In this document: positions 1-7,837 of the stretch, piece by piece
Numbering within the stretch: position 1 is the first letter of the stretch
Layout of the letters: every line of letters begins with the position of its first letter
Source: an uncultured Odoribacter sp.
Lineage (GTDB): Bacteria > Bacteroidota > Bacteroidia > Bacteroidales > Marinifilaceae
DNA: 57,447 bases
NCBI GenBank assembly: GCA_910588375.1
Contig: CAJUQA010000010.1
Location: forward strand, 47,517-104,963
Direction of reading: 5' to 3'
Position numbers and translations under genes: made by a program
Notes under the pieces: model-generated
Told to the model about the DNA's origin: nothing
The model's database searches: none
Seen by the model: only the letters and a program-made list of their open reading frames with translations

Positions 1-54
1 TTAGGACGCAAGATTTTCATTCTTGTAACACGAGTTCGATTCTCGTACGGACTA
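1..54 (+). tRNA. tRNA-Glu (TTC), 5' truncated by window edge
   Basis: The 3' portion of a tRNA gene: the anticodon stem CAAGA/TCTTG encloses the 7-nt loop TTTTCAT with anticodon TTC, followed by the T arm (ACGAG/CTCGT) and the 3' acceptor strand ACGGACT with discriminator A. All visible bases match the complete copy 22 bp downstream, so this is the first member of a tandem pair. No CCA is encoded. Confidence 0.95.
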
Positions 55-76
55 CAAAAATTAAAAGGGCATTAGG

Positions 77-147
77 GTCCGTTCGTCTAGGGGTTAGGAC
101 GCAAGATTTTCATTCTTGTAACACGAGTTCGATTCTCGTACGGACTA
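77..147 (+). tRNA. tRNA-Glu (TTC)
   Basis: Complete cloverleaf. The acceptor stem GGTCCGT/ACGGACT starts with a G-U pair, the D arm contains GTCTAGGGGTTAGGAC, and the anticodon TTC sits in the loop TTTTCAT. The T arm is ACGAG/CTCGT and the discriminator is A. It is the second of two identical tandem copies and lies 33 bp upstream of rpsT, so read-through into rpsT is possible. Confidence 0.96.
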
Positions 148-180
148 CGCTAAAGAAGTTGAATTTTTATATTTGTAGAG

Positions 181-435
181 ATGGCAAATCATAAATCATC
201 AGAAAAAAGAATAAGACAGACGGCGAAAAGAAACGCAAGCAATCGGTATTACGCAAAAACGGCTAGAAATGCAGTGAAAAAATTGCGTAACATAACAGAA
301 AAAGCTGTTGCTGTTGAATTGTTGCCGAAAGTTGCTTCAATGTTGGATAAATTGGCAAAGAAAAACGTTATCCATGCAAACAAGGCAGCTAACTTGAAAT
401 CCAAATTGGCTTTACACGTTAACAAACTGTCATAA
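181..435 (+). CDS. rpsT: 30S ribosomal protein S20
   Basis: An 84-residue, very basic protein with the typical S20 start MANHKSSEKRIRQ and the conserved tail HANKAANLKSKLA. It binds 16S rRNA in the body of the small subunit as a bundle of long helices and is needed for 30S assembly. Length and composition match the family. The ATG follows an A/T-rich leader without Shine-Dalgarno sequence, as usual in Bacteroidota. It follows the tRNA-Glu pair and ends in a strong intrinsic terminator, so it is probably transcribed alone or with the tRNAs. Confidence 0.98.
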   Translation: MANHKSSEKRIRQTAKRNASNRYYAKTARNAVKKLRNITEKAVAVELLPKVASMLDKLAKKNVIHANKAANLKSKLALHVNKLS

Positions 436-457
436 CAGTTATTGTGTTTCAGATATA

Positions 458-494
458 AGAGAGAGTGTCCCACAGGCACTCTCTGTCTCTTTTT
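458..494 (+). terminator. Intrinsic terminator after rpsT
   Basis: Inverted repeat AGAGAGTG / CACTCTCT with a 9-nt loop, followed shortly by a T tract. It lies about 25 bp after the rpsT stop codon and separates it from radC. Confidence 0.85.
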
Positions 495-602
495 ATATTT
501 GTGTGAAAACAATAAATCTCTTCTTCTCTTTTTTATTTCCTTAAAAAATCGTAAATTGTTCATACATTAAACTATTGTGTTATGTGTGGACAATCTATAC
601 CA

Positions 603-1286
603 ATGAGTTCCTGGGCAAAAGATGATAAGCCCCGGGAAAAACTGCTTCAAAAAGGCGTATCCGCTTTATCGACAAATGAATTGCTGGCCATTCTTTTGCG
701 TTCGGGGAAAGTGGGTGAATCCGTATTGGAATTATCGCGACGCATATTGGCGGATTGCGGGAATGAGCTCAACAATCTGGCCAGGTTGGGAATACATGAA
801 TTAGTGAAGAAATATAACGGTATCGGAGTGGCTAAAGCGGCGGCTATTGTCGTTGCTATGGAAATGGGTCGTCGCCGCATGCAGGAAAAAGCGGGGGAGG
901 CTCCTGTTATTTCATCCAGCGGACAGGCCTATTCCTACTTTGCCCCTTTGTTGAGAGACTTGGAGCACGAGGAATTCTGGGTGGTATTTCTTAACCGGGC
1001 AAACCGTATATTGGGAAGTGAATGTTTATCCTCGGGAGGAATGAACAGCACAGTGATCGATGTGCGTCTTCTCTTTCGGAGGGCTTTGGAAATAAAAGCC
1101 AGTGCTTTGATTGTTGCACACAATCATCCCAGTGCCTCGGCTTCTCCTAGCGGACAGGACCGCGCAATTACGGAAAAAATCCGTTCATCAGGAGCTCTTT
1201 TGGACATTGTATTGCATGACCATTTGATTATAGCGGGGAATGATTATTACAGTTTTGTGGATGAAGGTATCTTAAATCCTCGTTGA
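603..1286 (+). CDS. radC: RadC family JAB-domain protein
   Basis: RadC-family protein of 227 residues from the chosen start. An N-terminal helix-hairpin-helix-like part (about residues 30-85) is followed by a JAB/MPN metalloprotease-like domain. The JAMM motif is visible as HNHPSASASPSGQD near residue 175, with an upstream glutamate in the LEHEEFW segment. The family was once called a DNA repair protein, but that role is not supported by later work and the true function is unknown. An in-frame ATG exists 21 bp upstream (582). I prefer 603 because family members usually begin just before the W-x-x-D-D-x-P-R-E-K-L motif. The gene stands alone between the rpsT terminator and the grpE promoter. 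Confidence 0.93.
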   Translation: MSSWAKDDKPREKLLQKGVSALSTNELLAILLRSGKVGESVLELSRRILADCGNELNNLARLGIHELVKKYNGIGVAKAAAIVVAMEMGRRRMQEKAGEAPVISSSGQAYSYFAPLLRDLEHEEFWVVFLNRANRILGSECLSSGGMNSTVIDVRLLFRRALEIKASALIVAHNHPSASASPSGQDRAITEKIRSSGALLDIVLHDHLIIAGNDYYSFVDEGILNPR

Positions 1287-1337
1287 AACGTAAAACTGAA
1301 ACAACGGGTGCCAGATTGACAGAATAGAGCTGACATT

Positions 1338-1368
1338 TTGGGATTGGCAAAGATTTTGCTTAATTTTG
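1338..1368 (+). promoter_or_regulatory. grpE promoter region, with overlapping sigma54-like element
   Basis: TTG at 1338-1340 and TAATTTTG at 1361-1368 are 20 bp apart, matching the Bacteroidota housekeeping promoter. In the same DNA, TTGGCA (1344-1349) and TTTGCT (1355-1360) place GG and GC exactly 10 nt apart, as in -24/-12 promoters of RpoN (sigma54). Which one is used cannot be told from sequence. Confidence 0.6.
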
Positions 1369-1413
1369 TTATCGTTGTAATAATATGTAATTTTTAAATT
1401 CAGATACAGAGAC

Positions 1414-1980
1414 ATGTCAGAGAAAAAAGAGAAACCGACAGAAGCGGAAGAGAAAACAGAAACCGTTCAGGAGGAGCAGATTCCTGCGGCGGACGGACAG
1501 GAACAAGAGAACGGGCAGGAAGAAACGACCGTGCAGTTGAAAGAGATGGAGGAGAAAATTGCTGCGATGAATGAAAAATATTTGCGTCTTTCTGCTGAAT
1601 TTGACAACTATCGCAAACGCACTGTAAAAGAAAAAGCAGAGTTGATAAAGAGCGCGGGGGAAGACCTGTTGTCACGCATATTGCCTGTGGTGGATAATTT
1701 TGAAAGGGCGTTGGACAGCATTGAAAAATCCGATGACGTGACAGCTTTACGTCAGGGAGTGGAGTTGATTTATAACAGTTTCCGGGATTTCTTGTCTCAA
1801 AACGGAGTCAAAGAAATCGAATGTATGCATGCGGATTTCAATACGGATGAGCAGGAAGCAGTGACGAAAATCCCGGCTCCAAGCGAAGAACTCAAGGGAA
1901 AAGTGGTCGATTGTATACAAAAAGGTTATACCTTAAACGGTAAAGTCATGCGCTTTGCCAAAGTGGTTGTGGGAGAATAA
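1414..1980 (+). CDS. grpE: Nucleotide exchange factor GrpE
   Basis: A 188-residue GrpE, the homodimeric factor that makes DnaK release ADP and substrate. The first 40 residues are acidic and low in complexity. A long coiled-coil follows (about 40-100, including EKYLRLSAEFDNYRKRT), then the small beta domain with VVDNFERAL and the closing VGKVMRFAKV-like segment, read here as NGKVMRFAKVVVGE. Length is normal. It lies 154 bp upstream of dnaJ, with a separate promoter between them. DnaK itself is not in this window. The overlapping sigma54-like element upstream is discussed under findings. Confidence 0.97.
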   Translation: MSEKKEKPTEAEEKTETVQEEQIPAADGQEQENGQEETTVQLKEMEEKIAAMNEKYLRLSAEFDNYRKRTVKEKAELIKSAGEDLLSRILPVVDNFERALDSIEKSDDVTALRQGVELIYNSFRDFLSQNGVKEIECMHADFNTDEQEAVTKIPAPSEELKGKVVDCIQKGYTLNGKVMRFAKVVVGE

Positions 1981-2041
1981 GCGTGATAAATTTATATATT
2001 GATTGTCAATTTACAAAGACAAAAACGCGGAAAAAATAACG

Positions 2042-2086
2042 GAACGAAGGAGTTTTGCCCTAAAGGCGGGACATTCTTCGTTTTGT
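2042..2086 (+). terminator. Weak hairpin between grpE and dnaJ
   Basis: AACGAAG pairs with CTTCGTT, and an inner GCC/GGC pair is possible. The T content after it is modest (TTGTTG). It could lower read-through from grpE into dnaJ just before the dnaJ promoter. Confidence 0.4.
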
Positions 2087-2115
2087 TGTGGATATGAGGT
2101 TCTTTTGTAAATTTG
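2086..2115 (+). promoter_or_regulatory. dnaJ promoter
   Basis: TTG at 2086-2088 and TAAATTTG at 2108-2115 with a 19-bp spacer. Transcription would start about 15 bp upstream of the dnaJ ATG. Confidence 0.7.
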
Positions 2116-2134
2116 CGGTCTAATTCAAAACGAA

Positions 2135-3280
2135 ATGGCAGAGAAAAGAGATTATTATGAAGTGCTGGGTGTGTCGAAAAATGCAGATGCTTCAGAAATA
2201 AAGAAAGCTTACCGGAAGCTTGCCTTGCAATATCATCCCGATAAAAATCCGGGAAATAAAGAAGCGGAGGAGAAATTTAAAGAGGCGGCGGAAGCTTATG
2301 ATGTATTGGGTAACGAAGAAAAAAGAAGACGATATGATCAGTTCGGGCACGCCGGAATGGGTGGTGGTGCCGGAGGCTTCGGCGGAGCCGGGATGAGTAT
2401 GGACGATATTTTCTCTCAATTCGGGGATATCTTCGGAAGTTTTACCGGATTCGGAGGCTTCGGCGGAGGACGTCATGCCCGTCATGTAAATCGGGGAACC
2501 AATTTACGGGTGAAGGTGAAACTGACATTGGAAGAAATCGCTACCGGTGTAGAGAAAAAAATAAAGGTAAAGAAATACGTTGCCGATACCCATTGTAACG
2601 GGACAGGAGCCAAGGACGGGAAGTCATTTTCCACCTGTTCCACCTGCCATGGTACAGGCCAGGTTACCCGGGTACAGAATACTATTTTGGGACAGATGCA
2701 GACGACCTCCACTTGTCCGTCCTGTGGAGGGGAAGGTAAGATTATCAACGAAAAGTGTACCCATTGCAACGGAGAAGGTGTCCTGCTGTCGGAGGAGGTA
2801 ATTACTTTAAATATACCGGCAGGAGTAGGGGACGGTATGCAATTGTCCATATCCGGAAAAGGAAATGCTGCCCGGAGAGGTGGTGTGAATGGCGATTTGA
2901 TTGTATTGATTGAAGAACAGGAACACGAACAGTTGGTGCGGGATGGAAACGACTTGCTGTATAATGCTTTTGTTGGATTCCCCGATGCCGTGTTGGGGAG
3001 CTCTGTGGAGATTCCCACATTGGAAGGCAAGGTGAAAGTAAAAGTGGATGCCGGTACTCAACCGGGAAAAATCCTGCGCCTCCGAGGAAAAGGATTGCCG
3101 GATATAAACGGATACGGGAAGGGAGATCTGTTGGTGAAAATAAATGTTTGGATACCTAAAAACCTCTCCAAAGACGATAAAAAGATGATGGAAAAATTAC
3201 AGGAGAATCCTGTATTTAAGCCGGGGAAAGCGGATGAAAAAAACGGTTTTTTCCAAAAAGTGAAAGATTTTTTTGAATAA
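2135..3280 (+). CDS. dnaJ: Chaperone protein DnaJ (Hsp40), with an altered first zinc motif
   Basis: A type I DnaJ of 381 residues, the co-chaperone that delivers clients to DnaK and stimulates its ATPase. The order is J domain (residues 5-70, with the HPD motif in YHPDKNPG), a G/F-rich linker (about 72-115), the cysteine-rich zinc domain (about 150-215) and the C-terminal client-binding domains. Three CxxCxGxG motifs are intact (CSTCHGTG, CPSCGGEG, CTHCNGEG). In the first motif the leading cysteine is replaced: the text reads DTHCNGTG, with Asp at residue 151. The gene follows grpE, has its own promoter, and ends about 50 bp before the isomerase start. Confidence 0.97.
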   Translation: MAEKRDYYEVLGVSKNADASEIKKAYRKLALQYHPDKNPGNKEAEEKFKEAAEAYDVLGNEEKRRRYDQFGHAGMGGGAGGFGGAGMSMDDIFSQFGDIFGSFTGFGGFGGGRHARHVNRGTNLRVKVKLTLEEIATGVEKKIKVKKYVADTHCNGTGAKDGKSFSTCSTCHGTGQVTRVQNTILGQMQTTSTCPSCGGEGKIINEKCTHCNGEGVLLSEEVITLNIPAGVGDGMQLSISGKGNAARRGGVNGDLIVLIEEQEHEQLVRDGNDLLYNAFVGFPDAVLGSSVEIPTLEGKVKVKVDAGTQPGKILRLRGKGLPDINGYGKGDLLVKINVWIPKNLSKDDKKMMEKLQENPVFKPGKADEKNGFFQKVKDFFE

Positions 3281-3329
3281 TAAAGGGATATTTTACAGAA
3301 TAAGTGCGGATTGGAGATTTCTTTTAAGT

Positions 3330-3920
3330 ATGGATATGGATTTGATTCGGAACAGTTTTGAGCAGGCAAACCGTTTGCTGACAGAATTTATGGCGGAAGC
3401 TGGTAACATCGAAAAAGTTAGTGCTGCGGCGGAACTGATGGTGGAAGCATTGAAAAGAAAAGGGAAAATCATAAGTTGCGGAAACGGAGGGTCTCTTTGT
3501 GATGCCATGCATTTTGCGGAAGAACTGACGGGACGGTTCCGGCATGATCGTCAGGCTTTGCCCGCAGTGGCGATAGCCGACCCTGCCCATATCACCTGTG
3601 TGGGAAATGATTACGGATTTGACTATATTTTTTCCAAATATGTAGAGGCACACGGACAGGAAGGGGACGTTTTGTTGGCTATCTCTACTTCCGGAAATTC
3701 TGTCAACATATTGAAAGCGATGGAGGAAGCCCGCAGGCAGGGCATGAAAATAGTCGGATTGACGGGAAAAGACGGCGGGAAGATGCGGGATAGGTGCGAT
3801 GTGTGTATCGTGGTGCCTTGGCGTGAATATTCCGACAGAATACAGGAAATACATATTAAAATCATTCATATCCTGATAGAGTGTATAGAAAAGCAATTAT
3901 TATCGATAGAGACTAAATAA
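3330..3920 (+). CDS. gmhA: SIS-domain sugar-phosphate isomerase, GmhA-like (sedoheptulose 7-phosphate isomerase)
   Basis: A 196-residue single SIS domain. GmhA converts sedoheptulose 7-phosphate to D-glycero-D-manno-heptose 7-phosphate, the first step toward ADP-heptose for lipopolysaccharide. Visible features are the phosphate-binding SCGNGGSLCDAMHFAEELTGRF near residue 50, the SIS signature LAISTSGNSVNILKA near residue 105, and a C-terminal EIHIKIIH holding the expected catalytic histidine. I chose ATG 3330 (MDMDLIRNSF) because homologs start there; an upstream in-frame ATG at 3273 would overlap the end of dnaJ. It probably shares a transcript with dnaJ or ppa. Other heptose genes (hldE, gmhB) are not in this window, so the substrate is inferred from family only. 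Confidence 0.88.
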   Translation: MDMDLIRNSFEQANRLLTEFMAEAGNIEKVSAAAELMVEALKRKGKIISCGNGGSLCDAMHFAEELTGRFRHDRQALPAVAIADPAHITCVGNDYGFDYIFSKYVEAHGQEGDVLLAISTSGNSVNILKAMEEARRQGMKIVGLTGKDGGKMRDRCDVCIVVPWREYSDRIQEIHIKIIHILIECIEKQLLSIETK

Positions 3921-3932
3921 TTTAACAGAGAA

Positions 3933-4619
3933 ATGGGAAATAAAATTAATGATCCGATAGCCCGTTTGATGGGATTGAGGTATAAATCTCATCCGTGGCA
4001 CGGTCTGGAAGTGGGAAACGAAGCTCCGGAAGTGTTGACCGCTTTTATTGAAATGGTACCGACAGATACTGTAAAATATGAACTGGACAAAGTGAGCGGA
4101 TATATCAAGATAGACCGTCCTCAAAAATACTCCAATGTTGTTCCCGCTTTGTACGGTTTTATACCTCAAAGTTATTGCGGTGATTTGGTGGCGGAATATT
4201 GTATGCAGCAGACGGGGCGTACTGGTATTGCAGGTGACAGTGACCCTCTGGATATCTGTGTGCTGACCGAAAGAACCATTGCCCACGGGGATATTATTGC
4301 CCGCGTGCGTCCCATCGGAGGTTTCCGGATGTTGGATGGTAACGAGGCGGATGATAAAATTATTGCTGTACTGAAACATGATGCCACGTATCATGGCTAT
4401 AATGATATTACTGAATTGCCGCATGTCGTGGTGGATCGCCTGAAACATTATTTTCTGACCTACAAGGATATGCCGGGAATGGACGGAGAAAACGGGCATA
4501 AAAAAGTGGAAATTGTTGACGTCTACGGAAAAGAGGAAGCCTGCGAAGTGATTCGCCGCAGTCTGGAAGATTATAAAAACCACTTTGAAGGTTTGGAAGA
4601 TATTCTGAGCAGGGTATAA
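3933..4619 (+). CDS. ppa: Inorganic pyrophosphatase (family I)
   Basis: A 228-residue soluble pyrophosphatase that hydrolyses PPi to two phosphates and pulls biosynthetic reactions forward. The metal-binding signature is GDSDPLDICVL near residue 105, preceded by the substrate lysine and arginine region (YIKIDRPQKYS) and the YGFIPQSYCGD segment. It is somewhat longer than the E. coli enzyme (about 175 aa), with an N-terminal extension as in other Bacteroidota. It starts 12 bp after the gmhA-like gene and ends at a strong terminator. It is of interest beside the PPi-type phosphofructokinase at 43.8-45.0 kb, because the two compete for PPi. Confidence 0.96.
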   Translation: MGNKINDPIARLMGLRYKSHPWHGLEVGNEAPEVLTAFIEMVPTDTVKYELDKVSGYIKIDRPQKYSNVVPALYGFIPQSYCGDLVAEYCMQQTGRTGIAGDSDPLDICVLTERTIAHGDIIARVRPIGGFRMLDGNEADDKIIAVLKHDATYHGYNDITELPHVVVDRLKHYFLTYKDMPGMDGENGHKKVEIVDVYGKEEACEVIRRSLEDYKNHFEGLEDILSRV

Positions 4620-4639
4620 CAGCTTTCCGGTATGAAAGA

Positions 4640-4675
4640 AAAAAAAGTGTCTGAATCTGTCAGACACTTTTTTTA
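4640..4675 (+). terminator. Intrinsic terminator after ppa
   Basis: Perfect inverted repeat GTGTCTGA / TCAGACAC with A tract before and T7 after, so it could act in both directions. It closes the dnaJ-gmhA-ppa run. Confidence 0.9.
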
Positions 4676-4751
4676 TGGAGTAAAATCGTCGCCTTCTTTA
4701 AGGAAAATATTCCTGAAAATGAATTGGAATGAATTATAACCATACTCTTAG

Positions 4752-4779
4752 TTGTTTTTTAAATAATTTTTTACATTTG
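4752..4779 (+). promoter_or_regulatory. Promoter of the TPR gene
   Basis: TTG at 4752-4754 and TACATTTG at 4772-4779, spacer 17 bp. The start would fall about 25 bp before ATG 4810, which argues against the in-frame ATG at 4729 upstream of this promoter. Confidence 0.65.
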
Positions 4780-4809
4780 TGTGTATATCTTCCATTCAAA
4801 CAATTGACA

Positions 4810-6231
4810 ATGAAAAACTTCTTTTTTCTGATTGCTTTTTTCACTTTTTTAATTTCGTATGGACAATCCGGGAGGGAGGGAAAGCTGGAGAAATTAATGA
4901 ATGACAAACGCTATAGCGAAGTTGTGCGTTACTTGGATACTTTGGAACAGGGGAAAGTTGAAAATCCGGCTTTGTATTCTTACAGAATTAGGGCTAACGA
5001 AGGGTTGATGCGCTATGATAAAGCCTATTGGTACGCCAAGCGATGGGCAATGCGGGATACGGCAAACCGGGATATTCGCCTGACACTTGCCCGATTGGCG
5101 AATCTGGCGGGACATAAATCCGAAGCTTTGCAGTTATATGAGCGATTGGCACAGGAAGATTCGCTTGATTTTTCTGTGAACTATGCTTTGGGACGGCTTT
5201 ATCAGCAGAATAACCGGTACGGGAGTGCCCTGGAAGTGTATATGAGACAATTGGCGGCGGATTCTTCACATGTGACCTTGTTGACGCTTATTGGAGATTG
5301 TTTGGTCGAAATGGGTTTGATACCCCAGGCGATGGATTACTATGAAAAAGCCTTTTATGAAGATGTACTGAATGCGGTTTTAGCCATAAAAGCCGCCAAT
5401 ATCGTATTGGCGAATAAAGATTATATACCCTCTTATGCCGATTTTCTGAGTAAAATGCTGAAAAAGGCGATTGCTGCGGCTCCAGGCTCTTTCCCTTTGC
5501 GTCAGACGTTGGGGGTATTGAAATATACGGATAAACATTACTCCGATGCTGAAGAGATTTTTGTCCATTTGCTTGAGGAGGCGGATTCTTCACGGATTAC
5601 ATTGAAATATATGGGATTGGTGAAGTTTCAACAGAACAAATATGGAAAAGCTTTGCCTTTCCTGAGAAAGGCTTATCCGTTGTATATCGGGAAAAATGGC
5701 AATCCTACCGATATCGATTTGGCCATGAAATACGGAGAGACTTTATGCCGAACAGGTTCGTGTGCTGATGCCTTGCTTATTTTTGAATTAATCGAACACG
5801 CGATATTGCCGGACGAAAGATTCCTGTCTGCGCTGGAAGTTATGAAAGGTATGTCTTATACCTATACGATGAAAAAAGACGAAGCTATCGCAGCCTATTG
5901 GAAAGCTTACCGGTTAAATCCGGCCAATACGGGAGCCATAGCCAATTTTGCGTATTTGTCGGACAGGACGGGAATGGATATCAATCAGGAAGAACTGACG
6001 GAAAATGATAAAAGGCGGATTCGGTTTGCCCAACTTTTGTTTTTGCAGAAAGTGAGGGAAAAACCGGATGCCGGGACGGATAGTCAGCATGCGCATGCCC
6101 GGGAGCTATTGGGCGAGGCATTGGATGAATTATTCTTTAAAAATGAGGATAAATTAGTGGTATTGGATCCCGACGGAAAAGAACATAGTTATCCCGTCGG
6201 GGAAATCCGCAAATTAATCAGACGTGACTGA
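4810..6231 (+). CDS. Exported TPR-repeat protein, function unknown
   Basis: A 473-residue protein with a Sec signal peptide (MKNFFFLIAFFTFLISYGQS; cleavage likely after residue 18-20) and then tetratricopeptide repeats over most of its length. Units such as ALGRLYQQNNRYGSALEVYMRQL and YMGLVKFQQNKYGKALPFLRKAY carry the expected small and aromatic positions. TPR arrays hold protein partners, but no enzymatic domain is visible and the partner is unknown. An in-frame ATG at 4729 would add 27 residues ahead of the signal peptide and lies upstream of the promoter, so 4810 is preferred. It converges on yifB with 5 bp between stop codons and no terminator seen. Confidence 0.85.
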   Translation: MKNFFFLIAFFTFLISYGQSGREGKLEKLMNDKRYSEVVRYLDTLEQGKVENPALYSYRIRANEGLMRYDKAYWYAKRWAMRDTANRDIRLTLARLANLAGHKSEALQLYERLAQEDSLDFSVNYALGRLYQQNNRYGSALEVYMRQLAADSSHVTLLTLIGDCLVEMGLIPQAMDYYEKAFYEDVLNAVLAIKAANIVLANKDYIPSYADFLSKMLKKAIAAAPGSFPLRQTLGVLKYTDKHYSDAEEIFVHLLEEADSSRITLKYMGLVKFQQNKYGKALPFLRKAYPLYIGKNGNPTDIDLAMKYGETLCRTGSCADALLIFELIEHAILPDERFLSALEVMKGMSYTYTMKKDEAIAAYWKAYRLNPANTGAIANFAYLSDRTGMDINQEELTENDKRRIRFAQLLFLQKVREKPDAGTDSQHAHARELLGEALDELFFKNEDKLVVLDPDGKEHSYPVGEIRKLIRRD

Positions 6232-6236
6232 TTTTT

Positions 6237-7775
6237 CTATCTGCCCCAGCTTTCTTTATCCAGACTCCGGTAGCGTATGGCTTCGGCAAGGTGGCCGGGG
6301 AGAATCTTTTCGCAATGCGCCAGGTCGGCAATGGTGCGTGACAGCTTGATAATTCGGTCGTATGCCCGTGCCGATAAACCGAATTTCTGCATGGCGGTTT
6401 TTAACAGCGACAGACAGTCTGAATCGAGAGGACAATATTTTTTTAATAAAGCCGGAGTCATCTGGGCATTGCAATAGATGCCGGGATAATTTTTAAATCT
6501 TTCTGTTTGAACTCTGCGGGCGAGTATGACCCTTTCCCGAATGCGGCTGCTGGGTTCCGCTTCCTGCATACAGGTGATTTTTTCCAGTTCGACGGGAACA
6601 ACTTCAATGTGCATGTCTATCCGGTCAAGCAGAGGACCGGAAATCTTTGAAAAATATTTTTGTACAGCTCCCGGCGGACAGCTGCATTCTCTGCTTGGAT
6701 GATTGTAATAGCCGCACGGACAGGGATTCATAGAGGCAATGAGCATGAAATTGGCCGGATAATCTACACTTGAGCGAGCCCGGCTGATAGTGATTTTCCG
6801 GTCTTCCAAAGGCTGGCGCATCACTTCTAATACGCTCCTTTTGAATTCCGGCAGTTCGTCGAGATAAAGGACTCCGTTACAGGCCAAAGAGATTTCGCCG
6901 GGATGCGGGAAACTGCCTCCACCGATGAGGGCAATATCCGAAATCGTGTGATGAGGTGCCCGGAAAGGCCGGGTGGTAATCAATGAAGATTGGGGAGGAA
7001 GTTTGCCGGCGACGGAATGGATTTGGGTGGTTTCCAAAGACTCTTCCAGCGTCATGGGAGGAAGAATGCCGGGCAGACGCTTGGAGAGCATCGTTTTACC
7101 GCTGCCTGGAGGGCCTACAATCAGCAGGTTGTGGGAACCTGCCGCTGCAATTTCCAGAGCCCGCTTTACATTTTCCTGTCCTTTCACATCTTTGAAGTCA
7201 AAAAAAGAGGTGTCGAAGTCATTTTCTTCTGTTTGCTTGAGGCTGAAGGTTACGGGTGATGCTGTTTTTTCTTTTTTCAGAAACGCGACGACGTCCCGGA
7301 GATGGCTGAAACCGTATACTTGGAGTCCTTTCACCACGGCGGCTTCATGGGCATTGCCCCGTGGAACAATTATTCCCTTAAATCCGTTTTCAAGAGCGTT
7401 GAGCGCTATCGGAAGTACCCCTTTCACGGGCACTAAACTGCCGTCTAACGAAAGTTCGCCGGTAAATACATATTCCTGGAGGTGGGAAAATGGAAGTTCC
7501 TCGTTCGCTGCTAAAATCCCGATGGCCAAAGGCAGGTCGTAAGCGGAGCCTTCCTTTTTGACGTCGGCAGGCGCCAGATTGATGATAATCCTTTTGCCCG
7601 GAATGCGGGACCCGATTTGCCGGAGGGCGGAATCCACCCGCTGCTGGCTCTCTTTGATGGCATTGTCCGGTAAACCTACGATGATGAATTTGGCACCGCT
7701 CAGGATGTTGACTTCTATGGTAACGGGTATGGCATGGATACCGCTTACGGCGCCGCTGTATATCTTAACTAACAT
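6237..7775 (-). CDS. YifB/ComM family Mg-chelatase-like AAA+ ATPase
   Basis: A 512-residue protein of the YifB/ComM family. The first 190 residues resemble the Lon protease C-terminal fold. The Mg-chelatase-like AAA+ core follows, with Walker A GPPGSGKT near residue 219, Walker B GVLYLDEL near residue 300, and a cysteine group (CPCGYYNHPSRECSC) near residue 353. A Mg_chelatase_C segment with ARAYDRIIKLSRTIADL closes it. In naturally competent bacteria ComM is a helicase for branch migration during recombination. Whether that applies here is unknown, as no competence genes are nearby. It is transcribed away from lpxH with a 62-bp gap. Confidence 0.95.
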   Translation of the reverse strand: MLVKIYSGAVSGIHAIPVTIEVNILSGAKFIIVGLPDNAIKESQQRVDSALRQIGSRIPGKRIIINLAPADVKKEGSAYDLPLAIGILAANEELPFSHLQEYVFTGELSLDGSLVPVKGVLPIALNALENGFKGIIVPRGNAHEAAVVKGLQVYGFSHLRDVVAFLKKEKTASPVTFSLKQTEENDFDTSFFDFKDVKGQENVKRALEIAAAGSHNLLIVGPPGSGKTMLSKRLPGILPPMTLEESLETTQIHSVAGKLPPQSSLITTRPFRAPHHTISDIALIGGGSFPHPGEISLACNGVLYLDELPEFKRSVLEVMRQPLEDRKITISRARSSVDYPANFMLIASMNPCPCGYYNHPSRECSCPPGAVQKYFSKISGPLLDRIDMHIEVVPVELEKITCMQEAEPSSRIRERVILARRVQTERFKNYPGIYCNAQMTPALLKKYCPLDSDCLSLLKTAMQKFGLSARAYDRIIKLSRTIADLAHCEKILPGHLAEAIRYRSLDKESWGR

Positions 7776-7837
7776 ATCGGTAGGGGTTTTACAAATACGA
7801 TAATAAGTTAAGACTTTTTTATGGGATTTCCAAATAT

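Noticed and set aside
582..1286. radC as a marker of an integrative element or genomic island
   Set aside because: No integrase, attachment repeats or mobile genes are near; the neighbours are core genes.
2482..3030. Minus-strand open frame of 182 codons inside dnaJ
   Set aside because: Antisense to the conserved zinc and client-binding domains of DnaJ, with unlikely amino acid composition.
3900..4667. A 255-codon minus-strand open frame opposite ppa
   Set aside because: Antisense shadow of a conserved gene; its start region also runs through the ppa terminator hairpin.
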